A stretch of DNA of 7,820 nt, taken from the NCBI GenBank assembly GCA_945861295.1, contig CAMAUF010000085.1, positions 1 through 7,820 on the forward strand. The letters are read 5' to 3'. Origin of the DNA: a bacterium (GTDB lineage Bacteria > Chloroflexota > Dehalococcoidia > Tepidiformales > Tepidiformaceae). Positions within the stretch are counted from its first letter, which is position 1; each line of letters opens with the position of its first letter. This document shows, piece after piece, positions 1-5,372 of this stretch. The position numbers and the translations under genes are program-made. Under the pieces are notes generated by a model. The model was not told the origin of the DNA. It worked only from the letters and a program-made list of their open reading frames with translations, and did no database searches.

Positions 1-514
1 TCTTGTCCGGGTCCCACCAATTGAGGATGGCGACGCCGTGCAGCCGATCCGGCTGAGCCGAGGCGAATTCGGCCAGCGCCTGGTTGTAGGCGCGGGCCAT
101 CCACTCCTTCTCTTCGAGGTTTTCGACGAAGAGCAGCGTGAAGAACTTCTGCGGGAAGAGGATCTCTTTGTCGACGCCTTCCGTGTCGAGATCCTTCATC
201 CGGATCTCGACGTCGCGGAAGCCGGGGACACACTCGAAGGAGCACGAAGCGGGCGCGCTGCCAGCCGGGAGCAGCCGCTTGCCGCCGAGTTCGACCTCCC
301 AGCCACCATTTTCGAAGAAGACGCGCGGCGCGCGATCCTTGAGGTGCGCCGGGAAGCGGTCCACCCAGATGTCGCCTTCGAGCCAGTGACTATCGGCGGA
401 AACGACCAGCGTCCCGGCCGGCGCCCGCCACGGGCCCGCTTCAGGCACGCGGGCGCGGGCATCGCCGATGCCGCGCATCAACGGGATTTCGAGGACTTCG
501 CTGCGTGCGGCCAT
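1..514 (-). CDS. Amidohydrolase family 2 (ACMSD-like) metal-dependent hydrolase, N-terminal part
   Basis: This is the first 171 codons of a gene that continues past the left edge. It starts at an ATG (514-512) with a strong Shine-Dalgarno 8 nt upstream. Near residues 39-50 it has a SADSHWLEGDIW segment, matching the first strand of amidohydrolase-2 proteins, where the D-x-H (Asp41, His43) opens the metal site. Residues 108-121 (DLDTEGVDKEILFP) match the family's 'D-x-E-G-V' segment, and the region near residues 145-165 (YNQALAEFASAQPDRLHGVAIL) is the usual helix and 'P-x-R' strand. Family members are TIM-barrel decarboxylases or hydrolases acting on carboxylated aromatic or similar small substrates. 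The later metal ligands (His, His, Asp) lie outside the window, so substrate and activity cannot be judged. The family call is firm. Confidence 0.88.
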   Translation of the reverse strand, partial: MAARSEVLEIPLMRGIGDARARVPEAGPWRAPAGTLVVSADSHWLEGDIWVDRFPAHLKDRAPRVFFENGGWEVELGGKRLLPAGSAPASCSFECVPGFRDVEIRMKDLDTEGVDKEILFPQKFFTLLFVENLEEKEWMARAYNQALAEFASAQPDRLHGVAILNWWDPDK

Positions 515-522
515 GGTGGGCG

Positions 523-529
523 CCTCCTT
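523..529 (-). promoter_or_regulatory. Shine-Dalgarno of the amidohydrolase
   Basis: On the minus strand AAGGAGG lies 8 nt before the ATG at 514. It is a near-perfect anti-16S match and fixes this start. Confidence 0.85.
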
Positions 530-569
530 GCGGTCGAACCCTGGGCAGCGATCGTTCCGCTGCACCTTG

Positions 570-598
570 CTTCTACCGCCGTCGCTCCACGGCGTCAA
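570..598 (-). promoter_or_regulatory. Sigma-70-like promoter driving the amidohydrolase
   Basis: Read on the minus strand, TTGACG (598-593, five of six to the -35 consensus) is followed by exactly 17 nt and then TAGAAG (575-570, four of six to TATAAT). Transcription would begin near 563, giving a leader of about 50 nt before the ATG at 514. The 17-nt spacer also contributes to a 6-bp inverted repeat (577-594, CGCCGT/ACGGCG). This is the best-formed promoter in the window. Confidence 0.6.
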
Positions 599-602
599 GT
601 AT

Positions 603-617
603 TTCGCTTGAAGCGAA
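603..617. promoter_or_regulatory. 15-bp palindrome, likely operator, upstream of the -35
   Basis: TTCGCTTGAAGCGAA is a perfect inverted repeat with 7-bp arms around a single central base (610). It lies in the divergent spacer, 4 bp upstream of the minus-strand TTGACG. The size and symmetry are typical of a dimeric helix-turn-helix regulator site, and the position suits either an activator or a repressor of the amidohydrolase promoter. It is too short for a terminator and has no T tract. No regulator gene is visible in the window. Confidence 0.45.
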
Positions 618-724
618 CGAGTTGCCCGACGCGCACGATGCCTTCGTCGCTCCGCTTGCCTGTGCCGTTGGCACTGATCAGCGACACGCGCTTGCCCCGC
701 CTTGCCTCCGTGACGCCTACCTGC

Positions 725-738
725 GACGCTAGCGCGTC
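725..738 (+). promoter_or_regulatory. Small inverted repeat abutting the thrB start codon
   Basis: GACGC-TAGC-GCGTC forms a 5-bp stem with a 4-nt loop that ends directly before the thrB ATG at 739. There is no Shine-Dalgarno in this stretch. The first six bases, GACGCT, differ by one base from the TACGCT hexamers seen before other genes here. Two readings are possible: a degenerate -10 of a leaderless transcript, or a hairpin or operator masking the start. Evidence for either is weak. Confidence 0.25.
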
Positions 739-1650
739 ATGCACGCAACCGCCGTCACCGTCCGCGTCCCCGCCACCAGCGCGAACCTCGGCTGCGGCTT
801 CGATTGCCTCGGCCTCGCCCTGGACCTCTTCGCCTCGGTCACGGTTACCTTCTCCGATGGCGAGCACTCGCCGCTGGACGACGTCGGCGAACGCATGGTG
901 ATCACGGCCGCCCGCCAGGCCTATGCGTTGATGGGGAAGGCGCCGCCGGCCGGCATCCGCGCCCGCTATGGCGTGGCGATCCCGCTGGGGCGAGGATTGG
1001 GCGCGAGCGCCGTCGCCCGCGTCGCCGGCGTGCTGGCCGCCAACGAACTCGAAGGCGGACCCTTGAGTGCGGAGGCCTGCCTGACGGTCGCCTCGGAGTT
1101 GGAAGGCCACGGAGACAACGCCTGCCCCGCCTTGTATGGCGGCATGCAGGTTTGCGTCCACGCGGGCTCGCGCTTCCTCAACGCGCCCTGCTCCTACCCG
1201 AAAGGGCTCGCGCTGGCGATCCTGATCCCGGAGCACGCGATGCCGACCAAGGAAGCGCGCAAGGCCCTCCCCGACGGCTACTCGCGCGCCGACGCCGTCC
1301 ACAACGTCGGGCGTGCCGCGCTGTTCGTGGCCGCGATGGCGAATGGCCGCCTGGACCTGTTGGACGAGGCGACCAACGATGTCATCCACCAGCACCAACG
1401 GGCTTCGATGTTTCCGCCGATGTTCGACATTTTCACCGCGGCCAAGGGCGCGGGCGCGCACGCCGCCTGGCTCAGCGGCGCCGGCAGCAGCGTCGCCGCC
1501 ATCGCCCCCGAAGACGGCGTCCGGCCAGTCGCCGCCGCCATGCTGGCGGGACTACAAGCCCAGGGGTACGAAGGTCGCTCGCTGGTCACGCGGATCAGCC
1601 CAGCCGGCGCGACCGTCGCCAAGATCGAACTGGTCGACGAGCCAAGATGA
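739..1650 (+). CDS. thrB: Homoserine kinase (GHMP family)
   Basis: It phosphorylates the hydroxyl of L-homoserine with ATP in threonine biosynthesis, in the cytoplasm. The 303 residues match the usual ThrB length. Visible GHMP motifs are residues 11-22 (PATSANLGCGFD, homoserine side), the phosphate-binding loop at 81-92 (IPLGRGLGASAV), 121-134 (LEGHGDNACPALYG), the T-K-E-A-R...L-P segment at 170-178, and motif 3 at 245-251 (LSGAGSS). Three positions differ from the common forms as I know them: GLGAS where GLGSS is usual, EGHGDN where EGHPDN is usual, and SGAGSS where SGAGPS/T is usual. The start gives the standard short N-terminus before motif 1, although no Shine-Dalgarno precedes it. The stop overlaps the next gene's start (ATGA), so the two are translationally coupled. 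No other threonine genes are in view. Another small-molecule GHMP kinase is possible but less likely. Confidence 0.9.
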   Translation: MHATAVTVRVPATSANLGCGFDCLGLALDLFASVTVTFSDGEHSPLDDVGERMVITAARQAYALMGKAPPAGIRARYGVAIPLGRGLGASAVARVAGVLAANELEGGPLSAEACLTVASELEGHGDNACPALYGGMQVCVHAGSRFLNAPCSYPKGLALAILIPEHAMPTKEARKALPDGYSRADAVHNVGRAALFVAAMANGRLDLLDEATNDVIHQHQRASMFPPMFDIFTAAKGAGAHAAWLSGAGSSVAAIAPEDGVRPVAAAMLAGLQAQGYEGRSLVTRISPAGATVAKIELVDEPR

Positions 1651-2129
1651 ACGTCCGTCCAGCGGTCGAAACGGACCTGCCGACGATCATCGAACTGATC
1701 GGCGCGCTCGCGGAGTATGAGCGCGAGCCTCAGGCCGTCACGCTCGACCCGGACGAGCTGCGCGCTCACCTCTTTGGGCCTCGCCCGTTCGCGGAGGTGC
1801 TTATCGCCGAAGGCGACGGCGGGGCCAGCGTTGGCTTCGCGCTCTTCTTCCACAACTTCAGCACCTGGAAGGGAAAGCCAGGTATTTGGCTCGAGGACTT
1901 GTTCGTGCGACCGGGCAATCGCGGCCAGGGCTTCGGCAAGGCGCTGCTGGCCGCGGTCGCCGCCATCGCGGTCACGCGTGGCTGTGCCCGGTACGAGTGG
2001 TCGGTACTGGACTGGAACGCGCCCTCGATCGCCTTCTATCGCAGGCTCGGCGCGCAACCGTTGGACGAATGGACGACCTATCGAGTGACCGGGCCGGCCC
2101 TGACGGCGTTGGCCGCGCTCGGACGGTAG
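1647..2129 (+). CDS. GNAT N-acetyltransferase, SSAT/diamine acetyltransferase-like
   Basis: This 160-residue single GNAT domain transfers acetyl from acetyl-CoA to an amine. The acetyl-CoA pyrophosphate loop is RGQGFG (92-97), preceded by the strand LEDLFVRPG (82-90). The C-terminal motif WNAPSIAFYRRLGA (123-136) carries the Tyr (131) that acts as general acid in the family. WKGKPG plus LEDLFV and WNAPSI...FY closely resembles spermidine/spermine and thialysine N-acetyltransferases (eukaryotic SAT1/SAT2 and bacterial relatives), which are of similar length. The substrate is therefore probably a polyamine or lysine analogue, but this cannot be settled by motif. The ATG overlaps the thrB stop as ATGA, so translation is likely reinitiated from thrB. 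The open frame extends upstream inside thrB, but that part is out-of-frame thrB sequence and not part of this protein. Confidence 0.88.
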   Translation: MNVRPAVETDLPTIIELIGALAEYEREPQAVTLDPDELRAHLFGPRPFAEVLIAEGDGGASVGFALFFHNFSTWKGKPGIWLEDLFVRPGNRGQGFGKALLAAVAAIAVTRGCARYEWSVLDWNAPSIAFYRRLGAQPLDEWTTYRVTGPALTALAALGR

Positions 2130-2288
2130 GGCTGTCCCTTTCCTGCGCCTTTTCGCACGGGCCGCTGGGGTGGCCGGGAAGGCTACCCTAGATCGTTTCG
2201 GGTGGTATCCTCGGAAGTGAGTAGATGCGCCTCCGCGCCACGGTGCGGTGAGCCCACGATCCCCGTCACTCTCGAGGAAACACCGCCC
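2130..2288 (+). promoter_or_regulatory. Gene-free leader of the DsbA-like operon with candidate -10 boxes
   Basis: No gene is supported in this 159-bp stretch. Just after the GNAT stop there is only a 4-bp AGGG/CCCT hairpin (2128-2139) followed by pyrimidines, too weak to call a terminator. Two -10-like hexamers are present, TACCCT (2184-2189) and TATCCT (2206-2211), without a convincing -35. The second equals the hexamer before the Lit-family gene. If used, it gives a leader of about 70 nt. GAGGAAA at 2274-2280, 8 nt before the ATG at 2289, is the Shine-Dalgarno and favours that start over an in-frame GTG at 2202. Confidence 0.35.
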
Positions 2289-3233
2289 ATGTCGAACCGC
2301 CAGGCCCGCCGCGAGCAGTCTCGCGCGTCCCGCAATCTCCGTACCAACCAACGCCCGCGTACGCCTTCTGGGCGCCCCGGCAGTCCCCTCCCTCCCCGCC
2401 GAGGCGGCGATTCGATGCTGAGCTGGGCCTCGAAGCCGTTCACCTGGGTGGTCGGCGCGGTTGTGCTCGCCGCCGTGGTTGCACTCAGCCTCGTCATCGT
2501 GCTCGACGAGGGAGGTGGCGGGACCACGACGGACCGGCTCGTCACGAACCTCGAGGACCTCAAGAAGGACTTCCCGTACGAGTTGGCCAAGGGAAACAAG
2601 GTGGGCAGGGATGATGCCCCGATCCGCCTGACCGCCTTCGAGGACTTCCAGTGCCCCTTCTGCCTCCAATACACCGCGGAGCAGGAAGGGTTGATCATTG
2701 AGGAGTATGTCAAGACCGGGAAAGTCCAGATCATCTATGAGAACCTGCCGGCGCTCGGCACGGAATCCGCCCGCGCCGCCCGCGCAGGCGAATGCGCCGC
2801 GGAACAGGATAAGTTCTGGCAGCTGCACAACCGGCTCTTCCTCGAGCAGGCGAAGGCGGGCCAGCGCACCAACGAAAAGCTCAACGTCGGCCGCTTCAGC
2901 GACGACAACCTGAAGAAGTACGCCAAAGAGGCCGGCGTCGACCCGGTCACCTTCGAGGTCTGCTTCGAAGGCGAAACATCCTTGCGCGCCGTCCAGAGCG
3001 ACCAGCAACGCGCGACCTCGTTTGGCATCCGGGCGACGCCGGGTTTCCTGATCAACGATGTCCCCTTCGGCAGCGGCGCACCGAGCACGGCTGAAGCCTG
3101 GCGCCAGATCCTTGACGATGTGATCAAGAACCCGCCGGGCTCTTCGACCACCACCGCCACCGCCACGGGGGACGCGACAGCGACGGCGACAGCAAGCGCC
3201 GCCGCCACGCCCACGCCAACGAGGGCTCCGTGA
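2289..3233 (+). CDS. Membrane-anchored DsbA-like thiol:disulfide oxidoreductase
   Basis: The 314-residue protein should be N-in with its thioredoxin domain outside the membrane. Residues 1-50 are strongly basic (many Arg, low complexity). Residues 52-72 form one hydrophobic helix. About 95-281 is a DsbA/thioredoxin_4-type domain with the active-site CPFC at 122-125 in the context FEDFQCPFC and the cis-proline loop ATPGF (249-253, Pro251). Two further cysteines, Cys169 (GECAAEQDKFW) and Cys225, are in positions common in this family. The tail from 285 is Thr/Ala/Pro-rich and probably unstructured. It likely forms, or isomerises, disulfides in exported proteins. It overlaps the next gene by 4 bp (GTGA), and that gene encodes an exported protein with eight cysteines, a plausible client. 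No partner that would reoxidise it (DsbB or VKOR type) is in the window. Confidence 0.9.
   Translation: MSNRQARREQSRASRNLRTNQRPRTPSGRPGSPLPPRRGGDSMLSWASKPFTWVVGAVVLAAVVALSLVIVLDEGGGGTTTDRLVTNLEDLKKDFPYELAKGNKVGRDDAPIRLTAFEDFQCPFCLQYTAEQEGLIIEEYVKTGKVQIIYENLPALGTESARAARAGECAAEQDKFWQLHNRLFLEQAKAGQRTNEKLNVGRFSDDNLKKYAKEAGVDPVTFEVCFEGETSLRAVQSDQQRATSFGIRATPGFLINDVPFGSGAPSTAEAWRQILDDVIKNPPGSSTTTATATGDATATATASAAATPTPTRAP
3147..3230 (+). repeat. Low-complexity ACN/GCN tract encoding a Thr/Ala/Pro tail
   Basis: Alternating Thr and Ala codons, ending in Thr-Pro pairs, make up the last 28 residues of the DsbA-like protein. Synonymous codons are mixed (ACC, ACG, ACA; GCC, GCG, GCA), so selection seems to act on the peptide and not only on DNA slippage. 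Tails like this are common on exported Chloroflexota proteins and may be spacer or O-glycosylated sequence. Confidence 0.7.
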
Positions 3234-3946
3234 GTTCCCCAGGGAGTAGCCAGCGGTCGCTTCCCGGCGTGCTCCTCGGACCGCTGGGCTTGGCTGGCTT
3301 GCTCCTCGTCGTCTCGCTCGTCCTGGCCGTCCTCTACGTATCGAAAGACGGCGGCGGGACGGAGATCGTGCACGAAATCGTCGCCTGCGACCCAGGCAAG
3401 GACCCGAACTGCAAGGCACGCTTCCCGATCCACGAACACGCGAATCTCGCCCTGTATGTGCGCGGAGAGCGCTTCGACTTCGATAAGCCGGAGTTTGTCT
3501 CGACCGAGGACCGCGAAATCGGCTCGCTGGCCCACATCCATGAGCCGCGTCACGGCGTCGTCCATGTCCACATGAGCGGCACGACCTGGGACGAGTTCTT
3601 CCGCGGGCTCGGCTTCGACTTGCTGGACCCGACGCTCGTCGCCGGCACCAGCGACGCCCAGGCCTGCCTGACCCTCCCGGGCGGCGAGCGCCTCTGCGGG
3701 GCCGGCGCCGAAAAGCTGCGATTCATGGTCAACGGCGTCCGCGTCGACGGCGTTTCGGGCATGAGGATCTCCGACCTCGACCGCGTGCTCATCGCCTACG
3801 GGGCCGAATCGGACGCCCAACTCCTCGCCCTGTACACCCAAGTGGGCGATGACGCCTGCATCCCATCGCAGTTTTGCCTGGCGCGCGTCGGCCCCGACGA
3901 GGCAGCCGAGCCGTGTGCGGGCCGCGTTGCAGGGTGCGTGAAGTAG
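3230..3946 (+). CDS. Exported single-pass protein with eight cysteines and a histidine cluster
   Basis: I cannot name this 238-residue protein with a characterised function. Residues 12-37 are one hydrophobic helix with a short N-terminal side, so about 200 residues should lie outside the membrane. Histidines cluster at 68, 70, 102, 104, 108, 112 and 114 (IHEHANL, AHIHEPRH, VHVHM), with another at 48, which suggests binding of copper, zinc or a similar metal. Eight cysteines fall in four close pairs: 53/61, 146/156, 210/216 and 229/236. Residues 162-191 (KLRFMVNGVRVDG...DLDRVLIAYG) look like the end of a small beta-rich fold. From memory, secreted archaeal and Chloroflexota proteins with similar HEHA and DRILISYG segments exist, but I cannot verify this. 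The GTG start overlaps the DsbA-like stop and has GAGGG 4 nt upstream, so it is translationally coupled. It is probably a substrate or working partner of that oxidoreductase. Confidence 0.8.
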   Translation: MSSPGSSQRSLPGVLLGPLGLAGLLLVVSLVLAVLYVSKDGGGTEIVHEIVACDPGKDPNCKARFPIHEHANLALYVRGERFDFDKPEFVSTEDREIGSLAHIHEPRHGVVHVHMSGTTWDEFFRGLGFDLLDPTLVAGTSDAQACLTLPGGERLCGAGAEKLRFMVNGVRVDGVSGMRISDLDRVLIAYGAESDAQLLALYTQVGDDACIPSQFCLARVGPDEAAEPCAGRVAGCVK

Positions 3947-3955
3947 GCCAAACCG

Positions 3956-3961
3956 TACGCT
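3956..3961 (+). promoter_or_regulatory. Candidate -10 box (TACGCT) for a leaderless cysM mRNA
   Basis: TACGCT ends 6 nt before the cysM ATG (3968), which would place the transcription start at or next to the A of the ATG. The 21-nt gap after the previous stop contains no Shine-Dalgarno. No good -35 is visible: TTGCAG at 3927-3932 is 23 nt away, too far. Confidence 0.45.
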
Positions 3962-3967
3962 TGTGCG

Positions 3968-4912
3968 ATGGACTCGCCCGCCCTCGCGCGCTTGGTCGGT
4001 CGCACGCCGCTGGTCGAGCTGCGGTCCTTGTCGCCGGAGCCCGGCGTTCGGCTCTTCGCCAAGATCGAGGGTCAGAACCCGACGGGCAGCATCAAGGATC
4101 GGGTGGTTTGGCGGATCCTGACGCGCGCGCGTGAATCGGGCGCGTTGGCGCCGGGACAGCGCATCGTCGAAGCTTCGACCGGCAACACCGGCGTCGCCCT
4201 CGCCATGCTCGGCGGGTTGCTCGGCCACGCCGTCGATGTCTGCGTGCCGGAAAGCGTCTACCCGGAGATCGAGCAGCTCCTGCGGGCGTACGGCGCCAAT
4301 ATCATCCGGGTGCCGCGCCAAGCCGGGATCAAGAGCGCCGTCGAAGTGGCGCAGCGCATGGCCCTGGAGGAAGGCTCGTTCCTACTCAACCAGTTTGGCA
4401 ACGCAGAGAACGCGGCCGCCCATTACGAGGGCACCGGCGCCGAAATCGTGGCGGACCTTGACCAAGTAGACGTGTTCGTCGCCGGCATGGGCACCGGCGG
4501 GACGATCACCGGGGCCGGCCGTCGCCTCAAGGAAGCGTACCCCGGTTGCAAGGTCTTTGGCGTCGAACCGCGCCTCGGCGTCCATGTCCAAGGATTGAAG
4601 TCGCTCGACGACGGCTTCATCCCGCCGGTGCTCGACGAAAGCGTGCTCGATGGCAAGATCATTGTCGGCAACCGGCACGCCTTTTCGCACGCGCGCCGGG
4701 CGATGCTGGCGGAGGGCATCTTCGGCGGGATCAGCAGCGGCGCTGTGCTCCACGCGGCCATGCGCATCGCGGGGCGGCTCAAACGCGGCAACGTCGTCAT
4801 GATCTTCGCCGATGCCGGCTGGAAATACCTCGGCACGGACCTCTGGTCGGCCGATGACGACCCGGAGATCGAGGCGCACGAGGACCCGCTGGACGACATC
4901 TTGTGGTGGTGA
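3968..4912 (+). CDS. cysM: PLP-dependent cysteine synthase, CysM type (possible O-phosphoserine sulfhydrylase)
   Basis: It makes L-cysteine by replacing the activated hydroxyl of a serine derivative with sulfur, in the cytoplasm. It is 314 residues of fold-type II. The PLP lysine is Lys43 in NPTGSIKDR (37-45). The substrate loop is STGNTG (70-75), the phosphate-binding glycine loop is GTGGT (175-179), and the ISSGA segment (255-259) contacts the PLP pyridine. SIKDR, VEPRLG (199-204), the ADAGWKYL segment (281-288) and the C-terminal ILWW resemble the mycobacterial CysM branch more than classical CysK. In that branch the EPR arginine (here Arg202) helps select O-phosphoserine, and the sulfur donor is the CysO thiocarboxylate. 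That specificity is inferred here; no cysO or mec gene is in view. The gene has no Shine-Dalgarno and probably its own leaderless promoter, though read-through from the DsbA-like operon is possible. A cystathionine beta-synthase-like role is less likely because there is no CBS domain. Confidence 0.88.
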   Translation: MDSPALARLVGRTPLVELRSLSPEPGVRLFAKIEGQNPTGSIKDRVVWRILTRARESGALAPGQRIVEASTGNTGVALAMLGGLLGHAVDVCVPESVYPEIEQLLRAYGANIIRVPRQAGIKSAVEVAQRMALEEGSFLLNQFGNAENAAAHYEGTGAEIVADLDQVDVFVAGMGTGGTITGAGRRLKEAYPGCKVFGVEPRLGVHVQGLKSLDDGFIPPVLDESVLDGKIIVGNRHAFSHARRAMLAEGIFGGISSGAVLHAAMRIAGRLKRGNVVMIFADAGWKYLGTDLWSADDDPEIEAHEDPLDDILWW

Positions 4913-4980
4913 CGCCGGGAAGCTGAATGTTGCCGCCGTGATTGGGCCGGCTGGGCCTTATGCCGGCATTCGGGTTGGCA

Positions 4981-4986
4981 TACGCT
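4981..4986 (+). promoter_or_regulatory. Candidate -10 box (TACGCT) upstream of the cupin gene
   Basis: The hexamer is identical to the one before cysM and lies in the 104-bp spacer, 30 nt before the cupin ATG. Transcription would begin near 4993. No clear -35 is present at 16-18 nt (the sequence there is about TTATGC). Confidence 0.4.
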
Positions 4987-4990
4987 TGAT

Positions 4991-5005
4991 GGGGACTACT
5001 TCCCC
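4991..5005 (+). promoter_or_regulatory. Stem-loop directly before the cupin Shine-Dalgarno
   Basis: GGGGA-CTACT-TCCCC gives a 5-bp GC-rich stem whose last base touches the GGAGG at 5006-5010. That GGAGG is 6 nt from the ATG at 5017 and fixes the start. A stem this close to the ribosome site could tune initiation or protect the mRNA 5' end. If transcription really begins near 4993 the stem would be shortened. It is too small to be a known riboswitch. Confidence 0.35.
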
Positions 5006-5016
5006 GGAGGACGCTA

Positions 5017-5349
5017 ATGCCTGGACGCCCGCCGCTCGTCGGCCATTATGAACTGCTCGAGGACTTCGTGACGGAGGGCGCCAGCGTCCGCGTGATCGCG
5101 CTGGATATGCCCGGCGAAGCCGTTGGCCTCCACATCCACGAACACTCGGCCCAGATTTACCTCGCGCTCGAAGGCGAGGTGATTGTTCGCTGCGGCGACG
5201 TCGAGAAGCGCCTGCGGCCCTATGAGTCGCTCGCGGTCCCGCGCGGGGTCGCCCATGCGGTGCGCCCAGCCGGGGATGTCGCGGTGATCGCCAACATCTC
5301 GACGCCACCGCTCGACGCCGCCGATCAGGTTCCCGTCCTGGACGCCTGA
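5017..5349 (+). CDS. Small single-domain cupin protein
   Basis: The 110 residues form one conserved beta-barrel (cupin_2 type). Motif 1 is GLHIHEHSAQIYLALEGE (37-54), with His39 and His41 as metal ligands; the usual Glu ligand is replaced by Gln46. Motif 2 is PRGVAHAV (75-82), with His80 as the third histidine. With three histidines and a glutamine it probably still binds a divalent metal. Cupins of this size include dioxygenases, isomerases, sugar- or metabolite-binding proteins and many of unknown role, so no substrate is assigned. It has a Shine-Dalgarno and its own candidate promoter, and stands alone between cysM (same strand) and the convergent Lit-family gene. It has no signal peptide, so it is cytoplasmic. 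Confidence 0.85.
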   Translation: MPGRPPLVGHYELLEDFVTEGASVRVIALDMPGEAVGLHIHEHSAQIYLALEGEVIVRCGDVEKRLRPYESLAVPRGVAHAVRPAGDVAVIANISTPPLDAADQVPVLDA

Positions 5350-5354
5350 AGACC

Positions 5355-5372
5355 GCGGGCCGCGCCGCCCGT
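5355..5372. terminator. Short GC-rich inverted repeat between convergent genes
   Basis: The two convergent stop codons leave only 23 bp between them. CGGGC (5356-5360) and GCCCG (5367-5371) can pair around a 6-nt loop, with one more G-T pair outside. There is no T tract on either side, so if it ends transcription it is a weak or Rho-assisted bidirectional site. Confidence 0.25.

Noticed and set aside
38..901. Plus-strand open frame spanning the left-edge gene, the divergent spacer and the start of thrB.
   Set aside because: It is antisense to a clear amidohydrolase and crosses a promoter region; it has no start signals or domain.
804..1646. Apparent N-terminal extension of the GNAT protein, as if it were fused to a 281-residue Arg-rich domain.
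   Set aside because: That stretch is thrB read in another frame. The true start is the coupled ATG at 1647.
2201..2215. GGGTGGTATCCTCGG resembling the T-box GGGTGGNACCGCG signature.
   Set aside because: The match breaks after the first seven bases, there is no stem I/antiterminator-terminator layout, and the downstream gene is not an amino-acid gene.
2202..2288. GTG start 29 codons upstream in frame with the DsbA-like protein.
   Set aside because: No Shine-Dalgarno, and the added residues resemble untranslated leader. The ATG at 2289 has GAGGAAA at good spacing.
1278..3419. Very long open frame on the minus strand opposite thrB, the GNAT gene and the DsbA-like gene (also 2735-4321 and 595-1461 minus).
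   Set aside because: The translations are Arg/Ala/Gly-rich without domain signatures and lie opposite well-supported genes; GC-rich codon bias creates such frames.
3230..3946. The beta-rich end of the exported protein next to CysM suggested a CysO-like sulfur carrier.
   Set aside because: It has a membrane helix, is predicted outside the cell and lacks a C-terminal Gly-Gly, so it cannot serve as a cytoplasmic thiocarboxylate donor.
4989..5051. Twenty-residue open frame beginning with an ATG 2 nt after the TACGCT box, overlapping the cupin start.
   Set aside because: No Shine-Dalgarno, spacing from the box too short for a leaderless start, and it overlaps the well-supported cupin gene in another frame.
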